Source: Lasioglossum baleicum (Eukaryota; Arthropoda; Insecta; Hymenoptera; Halictidae). Taken from it: DNA of 64,000 nt. Both the position numbers and the translations under genes were made by a program. This document shows, piece by piece, positions 12,331 through 23,660 of the stretch; positions within the stretch are counted from its first letter, which is position 1; each line of letters begins with the position of its first letter. The notes beneath the pieces were generated by a model. It saw nothing but the letters and a program-made list of their open reading frames with translations, was not told the origin of the DNA and made no database searches. Where the stretch lies: NCBI RefSeq assembly GCF_051020765.1, contig NW_027469344.1:124001-188000 (forward strand), given 5' to 3'.

Positions 12331-15300
12331 AACCGCTCGAGAACCTTACCACCTTATGTGAAAGACCAACAGCTAAGTCAATAACTTCACCTATCCTGTG
12401 ATTCGGACTGTCAAACTAGGTATTCAGTGAGTAAATCCTCTGAAGATTATTACCAATACACACCATAATTCACGGTTTGAATACTAAAGTAAAGCGTCAA
12501 ACTTTTTGATATCATTGCCAATTGCTCTATCGTCAGTCGCTTTAACGAAGATCATACCCACCAAAAAATTAACCCACTGCATCGATAGTATAACTCCGTT
12601 TACATAGCAAGAAATTAGTATTGCTTTCAGTGGCAGGCACGATAACTTCATGCATGAATTCAAAAATCGATAGTCGAACCGTTCGTGAACGTTACCATAC
12701 TCCTTGCGAGTCGAACTGATAAGTCAATAGCTCATACTGTCCTGTGATTCCGAAAGTCAAATTAGGTAATCCGAAGGAAAATCGGCAGAAGATTTTTGGC
12801 AACAGATACATTAATTCGCTTAGTGAAAATTAAAATATAGCGCCACACCGTGTCAGAATGTAACTAATTCCTGTAAATTCAAACCTTTATCGAAGGCCTT
12901 ACCTTCCGCGAACCTCACCCGCTTCATCGAGAGTGTAATTTCGTGTACCAAGGTTGAAATTAGTATTCACTTCAGTGACGGGCACCTTAAGTTCACGTAT
13001 AGCTAAGAAGGTCGACGGTCAAACAGTTCGTAAATGTTACTACCATCTGTGAGAGACGAACGGCTCAATCAATTACAAAGCCTGTCCTGTGATTCCGAGT
13101 CAAACCCGACAGTAATGGAGTAAATGACTCTGAACAGTATTGGCAATTGGCGCCTGAATTCACGGTTTGATTATTAAGGCAGACAGTGAAACCCCTGTAG
13201 AACATTCTCAACTGGTATAATGTCATTCTTTATACCGAATACCTTGCCTTCCGACAACAAAAACCCGTTGTAGGGAGTATCTTGCTAACTGCTCACGCAA
13301 AGACAGATCAGTAGACATTTTGGCACAGGGACACATTAATATCCTGTTTGAGTAGCAAAATCCAGAGGCAAACAGTTGGAGATTGTTACCACCTTTCTTG
13401 GGAATCGCACAGCTAAGTCAGTAGCTTCACCTATCCTGCGAATCCGAGAACCAAACCAGGTATACCGGGAATTAATCCGCCGAACTGTATTCGTAGTGCA
13501 CACCTTAATCCACGGTTTGAATATTAAAATAGGGTGTAAAACCGTTTGAGATCGATACCAATTGCTCTAAAGTCAATCGCCTTAACGATGATCATAACCT
13601 CCGATGAATTAACCCGCTGTATCTAGAGTATAACTTCGTGTTCAGAGCAAGAAATTAGTGTTCATTTAAGTCACTGGCACTATAATTTCATGCATGAATT
13701 AGAAGACCTACAGTCAGACCGTTCGAGAACGTTACCACCTCGTTAGATAATCGCACGGCTACTTCAGCAGCTTCACCTATCCAGGGATTTCGAGCGACAA
13801 CCCAGGTATTCCGGGAGTAAATCTACTAAACAGTATTATCAAAGGACACCTTAGTTCACTGTTTGAGTACTATAATAGAGCGTTAAACCGTTTGAGCACG
13901 TTAGCAGTTGGTATAGAGTCACATGCTTTACTTATCACCGATCCCTTCGAATGCCTATCAGGCAGTGTCGAGTGTATTACTTCGCGTACAGAGAAGGAAA
14001 TTAGTATATATTTTAGTGATGGGCAACATATTTTCATACATGAATATCAAAATCGAGAGTTGAAGCCTTCAAAAATGTTACCACCTTCCGTGAGATACGA
14101 ACTGATAAGTGACAAGTTTCACCAATCCTGTGACTCCGAGAGACAAATTAGGTATTCCAAGACTAAATCCGCTAAACAGTACACGCAATGGGCAACTTAA
14201 TTCACGGTATGAATTTCAAGGTCGACAGTCAAGCTGTCGGAGGTTATAACCACATCGGATAAAGTCACTCTTTTTACCGAGTAACCTACCTGCCGTGAAC
14301 CTCAACCCGCTGTAGGGTGCCCCAACCTTGCTGTTGACGGTAACAAATTAGCGGATATTTTTGCAAACGGTCTCCTTATTTTCATGTACGAGTAGAAAAA
14401 TCGGGAGTCAAACATTTCGATACCGATCCCCCCCATCTTGGGGGTAGCACAGCTATGTTAATGGCGTTCCCTATCCAGTGCCACCGCGAGTCAAACCATG
14501 TATCGCGGGATTAAATCCACAGAACGGTATTGGCAATAGACATCTTAATTCACGGCATGAATATGAGAGTTGAGCGTCAAACCGTCGGAGAGCATTACGA
14601 AATGGAATAAAGCCATTCTTTTTACACAATACTTTATCTTCCGAGGAGCCAACCCGCTGTAGCGATTGTCTTGCTTCGGGATCACAGGAACAAATTAGTT
14701 GTCATTTTAGCAGACGGACATCATATTGTCGTGTATGAATAGGAAGAAAGATGGTCAAACCGTGCGAGAACGTTACCAACTTCGTTGAGTGTCGAACTGC
14801 TAATTCAATATAAATTCATATCCTGTGATTCCCAGAGCCAAATCAGGTTATTACGAGAGCAAATACGCTGTACAATATTGGCAATAAACGCCCTAGTTCA
14901 CGATATAAATATTAACATACAAGGTCAAACCGTTGTAGAAAGTTGCTTATTGTTATAGTGTCAAACATTTTACAAAAGGCCACACTTTGCGAGAACCTAA
15001 CCCGCTGTATCTAGACTATTACTATGTGTCCAGAGAAACAAATTAGTTCAGTGTTTTGTGACGGGAACCATAATCTCAAGTATGAATTAGAAGATCAAGG
15101 GGCAAACTGTACAAGGACGTTAACAGCATCTTTGTGCGTCCGACAGCTAAGTAACTAGCATCACCTATCCTGTGATTTCGAGAGTCAAACAATGTATTTC
15201 ACTAGTAACTCCGATGAATTATATTGACAATAGACAACTCATCTCGCGGTATGAAAATAAAAGTACATACTTTAACCGTTGGTGAACATTAGCAATTGCT

Positions 15301-16666
15301 ACAAAGTCGGCCTTTTTACCAATTACCATACCTTCCGAAAACCTAACACGGTGCTCCGAGTGTGTTGCTTAATGTTCACGGATAAAAGTGGCAGATATTT
15401 TAGCACACGGAAGCCCTATATTCATGTATGAATAGAAAAATCTACTGTCATACGGTTCAGTAACGCTACCACCTTCTTTCAGAACCAAATGGCGGTGTCA
15501 TGAGCATCAAGTATTCTGTGATTCCTAAAGCTAAACCAGCTATTCCAGGAGTTCATTCGCAGAACAGTATTGGCAATAGACACCATAATTCTCTGTATGA
15601 ATGTTAACATTGAGCGTCAAGCCGTATGAGAGCGTTTCCAATTGGTATAAAGTAAAACGTATTACTGATGGCCTCACCCTCCGAAGAACCAACCCGCTCT
15701 ATCAAGAGTACAACATGGTGTTCAGTGTGTCGAATTATCGTACCTTTTTGTGGCGGTAACTTAATTTCCTGTATGAATTGGTAGAATGAGGGTCGAACAG
15801 TTCGAGTACGTTTACAAACTCTTTGAGATTCCAGCAGGTAAGTGAATAGCTTTACATATCCTCAGTTACGGAGAGTCAGAACAGATACTCCGTATTAATT
15901 CCACTGCACAGTATTGGCAATAGACACCTTCATTCACGGCATGAATATTAATGTACAGAGTAAAACCGTTGTAGAACGATAACTATTGCTATAGAGTCAA
16001 ATTTTTACCGAAGGCATTCCTTTCCGGGAACACCACCCGCTGCATCGAGTGTACAACTTCGTGCTCAGAGAAGCAGTTTAGTATACATTTCAGTGACGGG
16101 CACCTTTTCTTCGTGCATGGCTTAGAAGTTCCAGCGTTAAATCTCTCGAGAACTTTACCACCTTCTATAGGAGTCGAACGGCCAAGACTACAACTTCACC
16201 TGTCCTGTTCTATCGAGAGTCAACCGGGGAATACCGAGAGTTAATCCGCTAACCGGTATTAGCAACACACTTAATTCACTGTATCAATACTAACGTAAAG
16301 GGCCAATCAGTTGTAGATCGATACCTATTCGGATAGAGTCAAATATTTTAAAGAAGGCCTTACCTTCTGAGTACCACACCCGCTGCATCGAGAGTATAAT
16401 ATAGGGCTCAGGGAAATAAATTATTATACTTTTCAATGACGGGCACCGTAACTTCATGTACGAATTAGGAGATCGAGGGTACAAAGCGTTGCAGAGCTTC
16501 ATCAGGTACGCTGAGAGTCGAACGGCGAAGACAATAGCTTCTGCTATCCTGTGATGCCTAATGTTAATTCAGGTATTCGGGGAGTAAATCCGCTGACAGT
16601 ATTGGCAATACACAGCATAAATGGCGGTTTGATATTAAAGTAGTTCGTCAAACCGTTCGATACCGT

Positions 16667-16678
16667 TACCAATTGGTA
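16667..16678. repeat. Conserved 12-bp perfect palindrome TACCAATTGGTA (example)
   Basis: The motif sits just after the first core of a satellite A unit and is a perfect dyad. Exact copies also occur at 46-57, 25060-25071, 33116-33127, 42626-42637 and 48532-48543, and one-base variants occur in very many units. It contains the hexamer CAATTG. Whether any protein binds it is unknown. Confidence 0.7.
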
Positions 16679-17465
16679 TAAAGTCAAATGTTTTACCGAA
16701 GGCCTTTCCTTCCACCAACTTCACCCGCTTCACGAGAGTATAAATTGGTCTTCAGACAAAGATATTAGTATTCATTTCAGTGTCGGGAACCTTAACGTCA
16801 TGTATGAATTACAAGATCGAGTGACATACTGTTCGATATGGTTACCACCATCCTTGCGAGTCGAACGGCTAAGTCAATATGTTCGCCTATCCTGTGACTC
16901 CGAGAGTCAAACCAGGTACCACAGAATTAAATACACTGTGCAGTACTGGCAATAGACACCATAATACACGGTATGAATATTAAAGCAGACCGTCATACTG
17001 TTGCAGAACGTTTCCTATTGTTATAGTGTCAAACTTTCTACCGAAAGCCATCCCTTCCGAGAAGCTAACCCGCCGTAACGGGAGTATATGTTCGTGCTGA
17101 GAGAAACACATTTGTGTACATTTTAGTGATGGACACCATAATGTCATGTATGTATTACAAAATCAAGGGATAATCCGATCGAGAACGTTACCAACGTCTT
17201 TGAGATTCGAACAGTTATGTCAATAGCTTAACATATCCTGCGGTTCCGAGATTAAAACCAGGCACTCCGGGATTAAATCCGCTGAAAAAGTATTGGCAAT
17301 AGACATATTAATTCACGGTTTGAATATTAACGTCGCACCTGAAATCTTTGTAGAACGTTACCTATTCGTGTGGCGTCAAACATTTTACCGAAGGCCATAT
17401 ATTCCGAGAAGCCGAACCCGCTTCAGCAAGTGTCTTGCTCAGTGTTCGAGGAAGAAAATTAGTAG

Positions 17466-17474
17466 CATTTACAC
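17466..17474. other. Strand switch in satellite A, forward to reverse
   Basis: Forward half 1 ends at AATTAGTAGCATTT. The next bases, ACACCAGGAATACATGG, belong to reverse-oriented half 2. No spacer or mobile-element end is visible. Confidence 0.85.
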
Positions 17475-20400
17475 CAGGAATACATGGTTTGACTCTTAGA
17501 ATATTGGAATAGGTCAACTTAGCCGCTTGACTTTCATAGGTTGTGGTAATGTTCTCGAAATGTTTGACCCTCGATTATGCTACTCATGCATGAAAATAAG
17601 GTTTCCGTGTGATAAAATGAACACAAATTTGTTTCTCTGTACACGAAGTTTTACTCACGGTACAGCGTAATAGGTTCTCAGAGGGTAAGGTCTACGGTAA
17701 AACTTTTGACATTATACCAGTAAGTAACGATCTACAAGGCTTAGACTCTGTAGCTCAATATTAAAACCGTGAATTAGGGCGTCCATTGCCAATAGTGTAC
17801 AGCGGATTGACTCCCGGAATGCATGGTTTAACTATCGGAATAACAGGGTGGGAGAAGCTATTTACATAGTAGTTCGCCTCTCACAGAAGGTTGCATCGTT
17901 CTCGCGTAGATTGACCCTCGACCTCCTAATTCATACACGAAGATAAGATGCCCGTCACTGAAATGAACACTAATTTCCAGTTCTGAAGACGAAGTTTTAC
18001 TATATATGAAGTTGGTGAGGTTCGCGGATCGTAGGACCTGGTGTAAAACGTTTTACATTATACCAATTGGTAACGCCCTCAAACGGTTTGACACAATACC
18101 TTAATATTCACACCGCGAATTATGGTGTCTATTGCCAATACTTGACACGGAAATTACTGCCGGAGTACCTGGTTTGATCCTCGGAATTACAGGATACGTG
18201 AAGGTATTGCCTGTGCTGATCGACTCTCAGAGAAGGTGGTAACGTTCCCGAACAGTTTGACCCTTGATCTACTATTTTATAAATGAAATGATGGCGTTCG
18301 TCACAGAAAAGAAGACTAATTTCTTTCCCTGAACATATAGTTATACTCTCGAAACGGCGGGTTTGCTTCTCCGAAGGTAAGGCCATCGGTAAAATGTTTG
18401 ACTTTATAGCAATTGGCATCGCTCAAAAACGGTTCCACGGTATACGTTAGCATTCGGACCGTGAATTAAGGTGTCAATGGCTAATACTGATCAGCGGATT
18501 TCCTCCCGGATTAGCTGGTATACCTCCCCTCTATCACAGGATATGTGAAGCTATTGACTTAGCCGTTCGTCTCTCACAGAAAGTGGCAACGTTCTCGTAC
18601 GGTTTGACCCTCGATCTTCTAATTCATATATGGAATTAAGACGCACGCCTCTGAATTGATTACTAACATCTTTCTCGGATCACGAGGTTACACTGTCGAT
18701 GACGCTGGTGAGTCTCGCGGAAGGTAAGTTCTTCGGTAAAACGTTTTACTTTATCGCAATTGACAGCGTTCTCAACTTGTGTAACGCCGTATTTTAAAAT
18801 CCAAACCGTGAGTTAAGGTGTCATATGCCAACGCTCTTCAGCGATTTACAACCGGATTACCTGATATGACTCTCGTATTCACGGCGTGGGTGAAACTATT
18901 CACTTAGCCGCTCAAACATCAAAGAGGGAGGTAACGTTCTCGAAAGGTTTGACCGTCGACATTCGAATTTATTCTTGAAACTCAGGTGCCCGTAGTTAAC
19001 ATTGAGAGTAATTTGTTCCACTGAACACCATGTTACACTCTCAGTATAGAGTGACAGATTCACTGCAAAGCTGTTAGGCTTTCGGTAAAATGTTTGACTC
19101 GATTCAAATTGGTAACGTTCTCAAATGGTTTGGCGCTCTAGTTTAGAATTCGAATCGTGAATTAAGGTGTCTATTGCCATTACTGTTCAGCGGATTAACT
19201 CCTGGAATACCAGCCTTGACTTTCGAAATCACAAGCGTAGGTGAAGCTATTGACGCAGCAATTCGATTCATCTAGGTGTTAACAAACTCGAACGGTTTGA
19301 CCCACGATCTTCGAATTCATACCCGAAATTAAGGTGCCCCTCACTCGAATGTAAAATAATTTTTTTCTCTGAACACCAAGTTATACTCTCGATGGAGCGG
19401 ATGAAGTTCGGGGAATGTACGGCCTTCAGTGGAAAGGTAAACTCTATACCACCTATAGGTAACGTTGTACACATGTGTGACACTGTACTTTAATATTTAT
19501 ACCGGGAAGTTGGGTATTAATACCGATACTGTACAGCGGACTTACTCCCAGTATACCTGGTTTGACTCTCGGAATCATAGGACACGTTAGGCTATTGAAT
19601 AAGCCGTTCGACTCCCAAAGTAGGTGGTATCGTCTTCTAACGGTTGGACTATCCATTTTGCAGTTTATACATGAAAATGTGGTTCCAGTCTGCTATCATG
19701 TCTACTAATTTGTTTTTGTGACCATTAGGAATGACACTCGCTAAAGCGTTTATGTTCAAGGAGGGTAATCTATTCGGTAAAAAGAATGACTCTATAGCAA
19801 TTGATAATATTCTCCGACGGAATGAACATCTGCTGTAATATTCGCACCGTGTATTAAGGTGTCTACTACCAATACTGTTCAGTGGATTTACTCCCGGAAT
19901 ACGTGGTTTGGCTCTTGGAATCATGGAATACGTGAAGCTATTGACGTAGCCGTTCGTCTCACAAAGAAGATGGTAAAGTTCTCGAACGGTTTGAACCTCA
20001 TTCTCCTAATTCATACATGAAATTAAGAGGCTCGTCACTAAAATGTACATTAACAAGCTTCTCTGAAGACGTATTTATACTCTCGATACATCGTATTAGC
20101 TTCTCAGAAGTTAAGGCTGTCGTGAAGAAGTATAACTCTTTAACTGTACGTAACGATCTCCCTCGGTTTGACTCTCTACACAATTATTCATACCGCGTAT
20201 TTAGGTGTCTACTGCCGAAACTGTTCCGAGGATTTACTCCCGGAATACCTGGTTTGACTCTCGGATTCGCAGAATAAGTCGTGCCATTCACGTAGCTGTG
20301 CGAATCACAAAGAAGATGGTAGTGTTGTGACGCGGTTTGTCTCTCGATCGTCTAATTGATTCATGAAATTAAGGTATGTGTCACTAAAATTCATACTAAT

Positions 20401-23400
20401 TTGTGTCTCTGAGTACGTAGTTATATCCTCGATATAGCGAGCGGAATAGGTTCCCGGAAGGTAAGATATCCGGTGAGATGATTGACATTCTACAAATTGC
20501 TAATGTTCTCCAACGGTTTCTCCCTATAGTTTATTATTTATACCGTGGAATAGGGTACCTATTGCCAATTCTCTTCATCGTATTCACTCCCGGAATACCC
20601 GGTTTGATCCTCGGATACATAGGACAGATGTAGCTATTTAATGGAAGTCCGACTCTCAGAAGGTGGCATCGCTCTCGCAAATTTTGACACTCGATCCTCT
20701 TGTTGATACATTAAAATAGGGTGTCTGTCTTCTAAAATGCCTACTCATTTCTTCCTGTGAAAACTAAGTAGGACAATTGCTACAGCGCATTGGGTTCTTA
20801 GAAGGAAATGTGTCGGGTAAAATTAATGGCATTATACCATTTGGTAACGTTCTCCTACGGCTTGACTCTCTGCTTTAATTTCGTATCGTGAATTAGCGTA
20901 TGGATTGCCAATAATATTCAGCGGATATATCCACGGAACCTCTGGTTGGCCTCTCAGAATCACACGATAGGTGATGCTATTGACCTAGCCGTTCGAGTTT
21001 CAAAGAGGTTGGTAACGTTCTCGATCGGTTTGACCATCGACCTTCTAATACATACATGAAATTATGGCGCTCGTCGCTGAAATGAAAAAAAAATTTCCCT
21101 GAAAATAAGTTATTCTCTCGAAACGGCTGGTTAGCTACTCCGAAGGTAAGGCTTTCTGAAAAACGTTTGACTTTATAGCAATTGGTAACGTTCTCAAACG
21201 GTTTAGCGCTCCACTATAATATTCAAACCGCGTATTAATGTGTCCATTGCCAATACTTTTTCAGCGGACTTACTCCTGGAATGCCTGGTTATACTCTCGG
21301 AATCCCTGGAGATGTGAAGCTATTGATTTAGCCGTTCGTGTCTCGCAGAAGGTGGCAACGATCTCGAGCGGCATAACGCTCTATCTTCAAATTCGAACAT
21401 GAAGTTAATGCTCCTTCACTGAAACGAAAACTAATTTCTTTCTCTGAAAACGAAGCTATTCTCTTGATATGGCGGTTAGTTTTTCGGAGGGCAAGATCTT
21501 CGGTAAGATTCATGACTATATAGCAATAGGTACCGTTCTACAATGGTCTGACGGTCTGCTTTAATATTCAAACCATGAAATAAGGTGTCTATTGGCAAAA
21601 ATGTTTAGCGCAATTACACCAGGAATACCTGGTATAGCTCTCGGGAACAAAGGATATGTGAAGCTATTCAATTAGTTGTTCGAATATCATAGTAGGTGGT
21701 AACGTTCTCGATCGGTTTCACAATCGATTTTCTAGTTCACATGAAGATATCGTGCCCTCACTGAAATGCAGACTAACTTTTATCTCTGAACACGAAGTTA
21801 TATTCCCCATACAGCCGGTTAGTTTTTTGGGGGATATGGTCTTCGGTAAAGTGTTTGACTTTACAGCAATTCGTTACGATATACACCGTTTTGACGGTCT
21901 GCCTTAAATATTCAACTGTATTGGCAATCGATACCTTAAATAACGGTTTGAATACTAATGCACTGTTCAGCGGATTTTCTCCTGGAATACCAGGTTTGAT
22001 CTCGGAACCACAAGTAGAGGTGAAGATATTGACTCTGCTGTTCGAGTCTGGACGACGGTGGTAACGTTCTCGAAAGGTTTGACACAAGATCTTCTGATTG
22101 ATACATGAAATTACGGTGCCGTCGCCTAAATATGTTACTGGCTCGTTGCTTTGAAAACGGTTTTACTCTCTAAGAACAGCGGATAAGCTTCCTGACGGTG
22201 AGGCCATCGAAAAAATTTTTGATTTTGTAACAATTGGCAATGCTGTAAAGCGGTTTGACGCCGTACTTTAGCATTTTAACCGTGATTTAAGGTGTCAATT
22301 GCCAATAATCTTTCGCGGATTTACTCTCGGAATACCTGGTTTGACTTTCGCAATCGCTGGATTGGAGAAGCTATTGACTTAGCCGTCCATCTCTCAAGGA
22401 TGGTGGTAACGATCGTGAGCTGTTTGACCCTCAGTCCATTAATACAAACATGAACTTTTTGTGCACGACACTAAGATGTATATTAATTTGTATTTATGAA
22501 CACTAAGTTATACTCTCCATACGGCGCGTTAGCTTCTCGGACGGTAAGGCATTTGGTAAAGCGTTTGACTTTGTATCAATTAAGTAACTCTCTCACGCGG
22601 TAGGACGCAACCTTTTAACATTCACTCCGCGAATTAAGGTATCTATTGCCAATACTTTTCAGTAAATTTAATCCCGGAATACCTTGTTTGATACTCGGAA
22701 AGACAGGATGGGTGTAGCTATTGACATAGCGGTTCGTCTCTCATGGAAGGCTGTAAAGATTCCGAACGGTTTGACCATTGATCTTCTAATTCATACATGA
22801 AGTTATGGTCCCCGTCAATCAAATGTATACGAATTTGTTTCGCATATCACGAAGTTATACTCTCGATACTGCGGCATAAGAACTCGGAAGGTAACGTATC
22901 CTGTAAAAGGATTGACTTTGGAACAATTGGTAAATATTCTCCGTCGATTTGACACCCCACTTTAATGTTCATGCCGAAAATTTAGGTGTCTACTGCCATT
23001 GCTGTAAAGCGGATGTACTCCTAGTATTCCTGGTTTGACTTTCGAAATCACAAATATAGGTGAAGCTGTTGACTTAACCGTTCGAATTCCAAAGAGAGTG
23101 GATACGTACTCGAAAGTTTCATTGCCGATTATTTTTTTCATACATGAAAATACGGTACCCGCCTGCTAAAATGACTACTGACTTGTTTCTGTGTGGACTC
23201 AGCATGACACTCGCTACAGCGTGTTAGCTCCTTGGAAGGCAAGGTATCCGGTAAAAAGAATTACTATATACGAATTGCTAATGTTCTTCTCAGGCTTGAC
23301 TCCCTACATTAATATTCATACGGTGAATTAGTGTCTCTATTGCCAACACTCTTCAGCAAATTTACTCTAGGGCACCTGATTTGTCACTCGGAATCACAGG

Positions 23401-23618
23401 ATACGTGTAGCTATTGCCTTAACTGTGCGACTCTAAGAAATGGTTGTAACTTTCTCAAACCGTATGACCTTCGGTCTTCTTATTCATACATGATATTAAG
23501 GTGCCCGTCACAAAAATGTGTAATCATTTGCTTCTCCGAAAACGATGTCATACTCTCGATACAGCTGGTTATCTACGCGGATGGTAAGGCCTACTATCAA
23601 AAGTTTGTCTCTATACCT
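17470..23618 (-). repeat. Satellite A array, reverse, about 18 units
   Basis: Reverse-complement satellite A throughout. Recurrent landmarks are GGTAACGTTCTCAAACGG, GAATTAAGGTGTCTATTGCC, CAGCGGATTTACTCCCGG, GGATAGGTGAAGCTATTGAC and ATGAAATTAAGGTGCCCGTC. Spacing stays near 346 bp. One short piece at 21916-21960 is turned round relative to the block (separate entry). The variant half 1 with TCTACTAATTTGTTTC and CACTCGCTACAGCG recurs at about 19700 and 20739, 1039 bp or three units apart. No gene is supported. Confidence 0.94.
21901..21965. repeat. Micro-inversion of about 45 bp inside satellite A
   Basis: Within a reverse block, bases 21916-21960 read in forward orientation (TATTGGCAATCGATACC, then GGTTTGAATACTAATG). 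Reverse sequence resumes at CACTGTTCAGCGG. The flanks leave inverted arms, AATATTCAA before and TTTGAATACT after. This is what a local template switch or tiny inversion would leave. Confidence 0.8.
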
Positions 23619-23660
23619 ATAAATATCATAATATTTATCATATCTATACTTATAAATAAC
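23619..23660. other. AT-rich hairpin spacer at a reverse-to-forward strand switch
   Basis: These 42 bases are not satellite A and are almost wholly A+T. They include a perfect 8-bp stem, ATAAATAT / ATATTTAT, around the loop CATA (23619-23638). The reverse array stops just before, at GTTTGTCTCTATACC, and forward units start just after, at ATCGACAGTCAAAGCG. It is the only strand switch here with a clear extra spacer. Confidence 0.75.

Larger units (their letters stand above)
204..17469 (+). repeat. Satellite A main array, forward, about 50 units of ~346 bp
   Basis: This is a head-to-tail array. The landmark GGCAATNGACACC recurs at about 421, 769, 1114, 1460, 1809, 2150 and 2496, so the spacing is 341-349 bp. 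Each unit runs: core GTCAAACCGTTTGAGAACG, TACCAATTGGTATAAAGTC, TTACCTTCCGAGAAGCTAAC, CGCTGTATCGAGAGTATAAC, TTCGTGTTCAGAGAAA, GGGCACCTTAATTTCATG, second core, TTTGAGAGTCGAACGGCTAAG, TTCACCTATCCTGTGATTCC, GGTATTCCGGGAGTAAATCC. Copies differ from the consensus at many scattered sites, with small indels, as in an old array no longer being homogenised. Short deletions lie near 5738, 7790, 9480 and 11695, a larger one at 6916 and a half-unit event at 12290. Every open frame here is short and carries satellite sequence, so none is a gene. Confidence 0.95.

Noticed and set aside
17850..17890. GTTCGACTC in reverse-oriented units resembles a Pol III B box (GWTCRANNC), suggesting a tRNA-derived repeat
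   Set aside because: No A box at proper spacing, no cloverleaf, and no terminal T-run. A nine-base match is expected by chance in a repeated sequence.
23619..23660. AT-rich spacer as a mobile-element remnant or promoter
   Set aside because: Too short, no terminal inverted repeats with target duplication, and no gene downstream.
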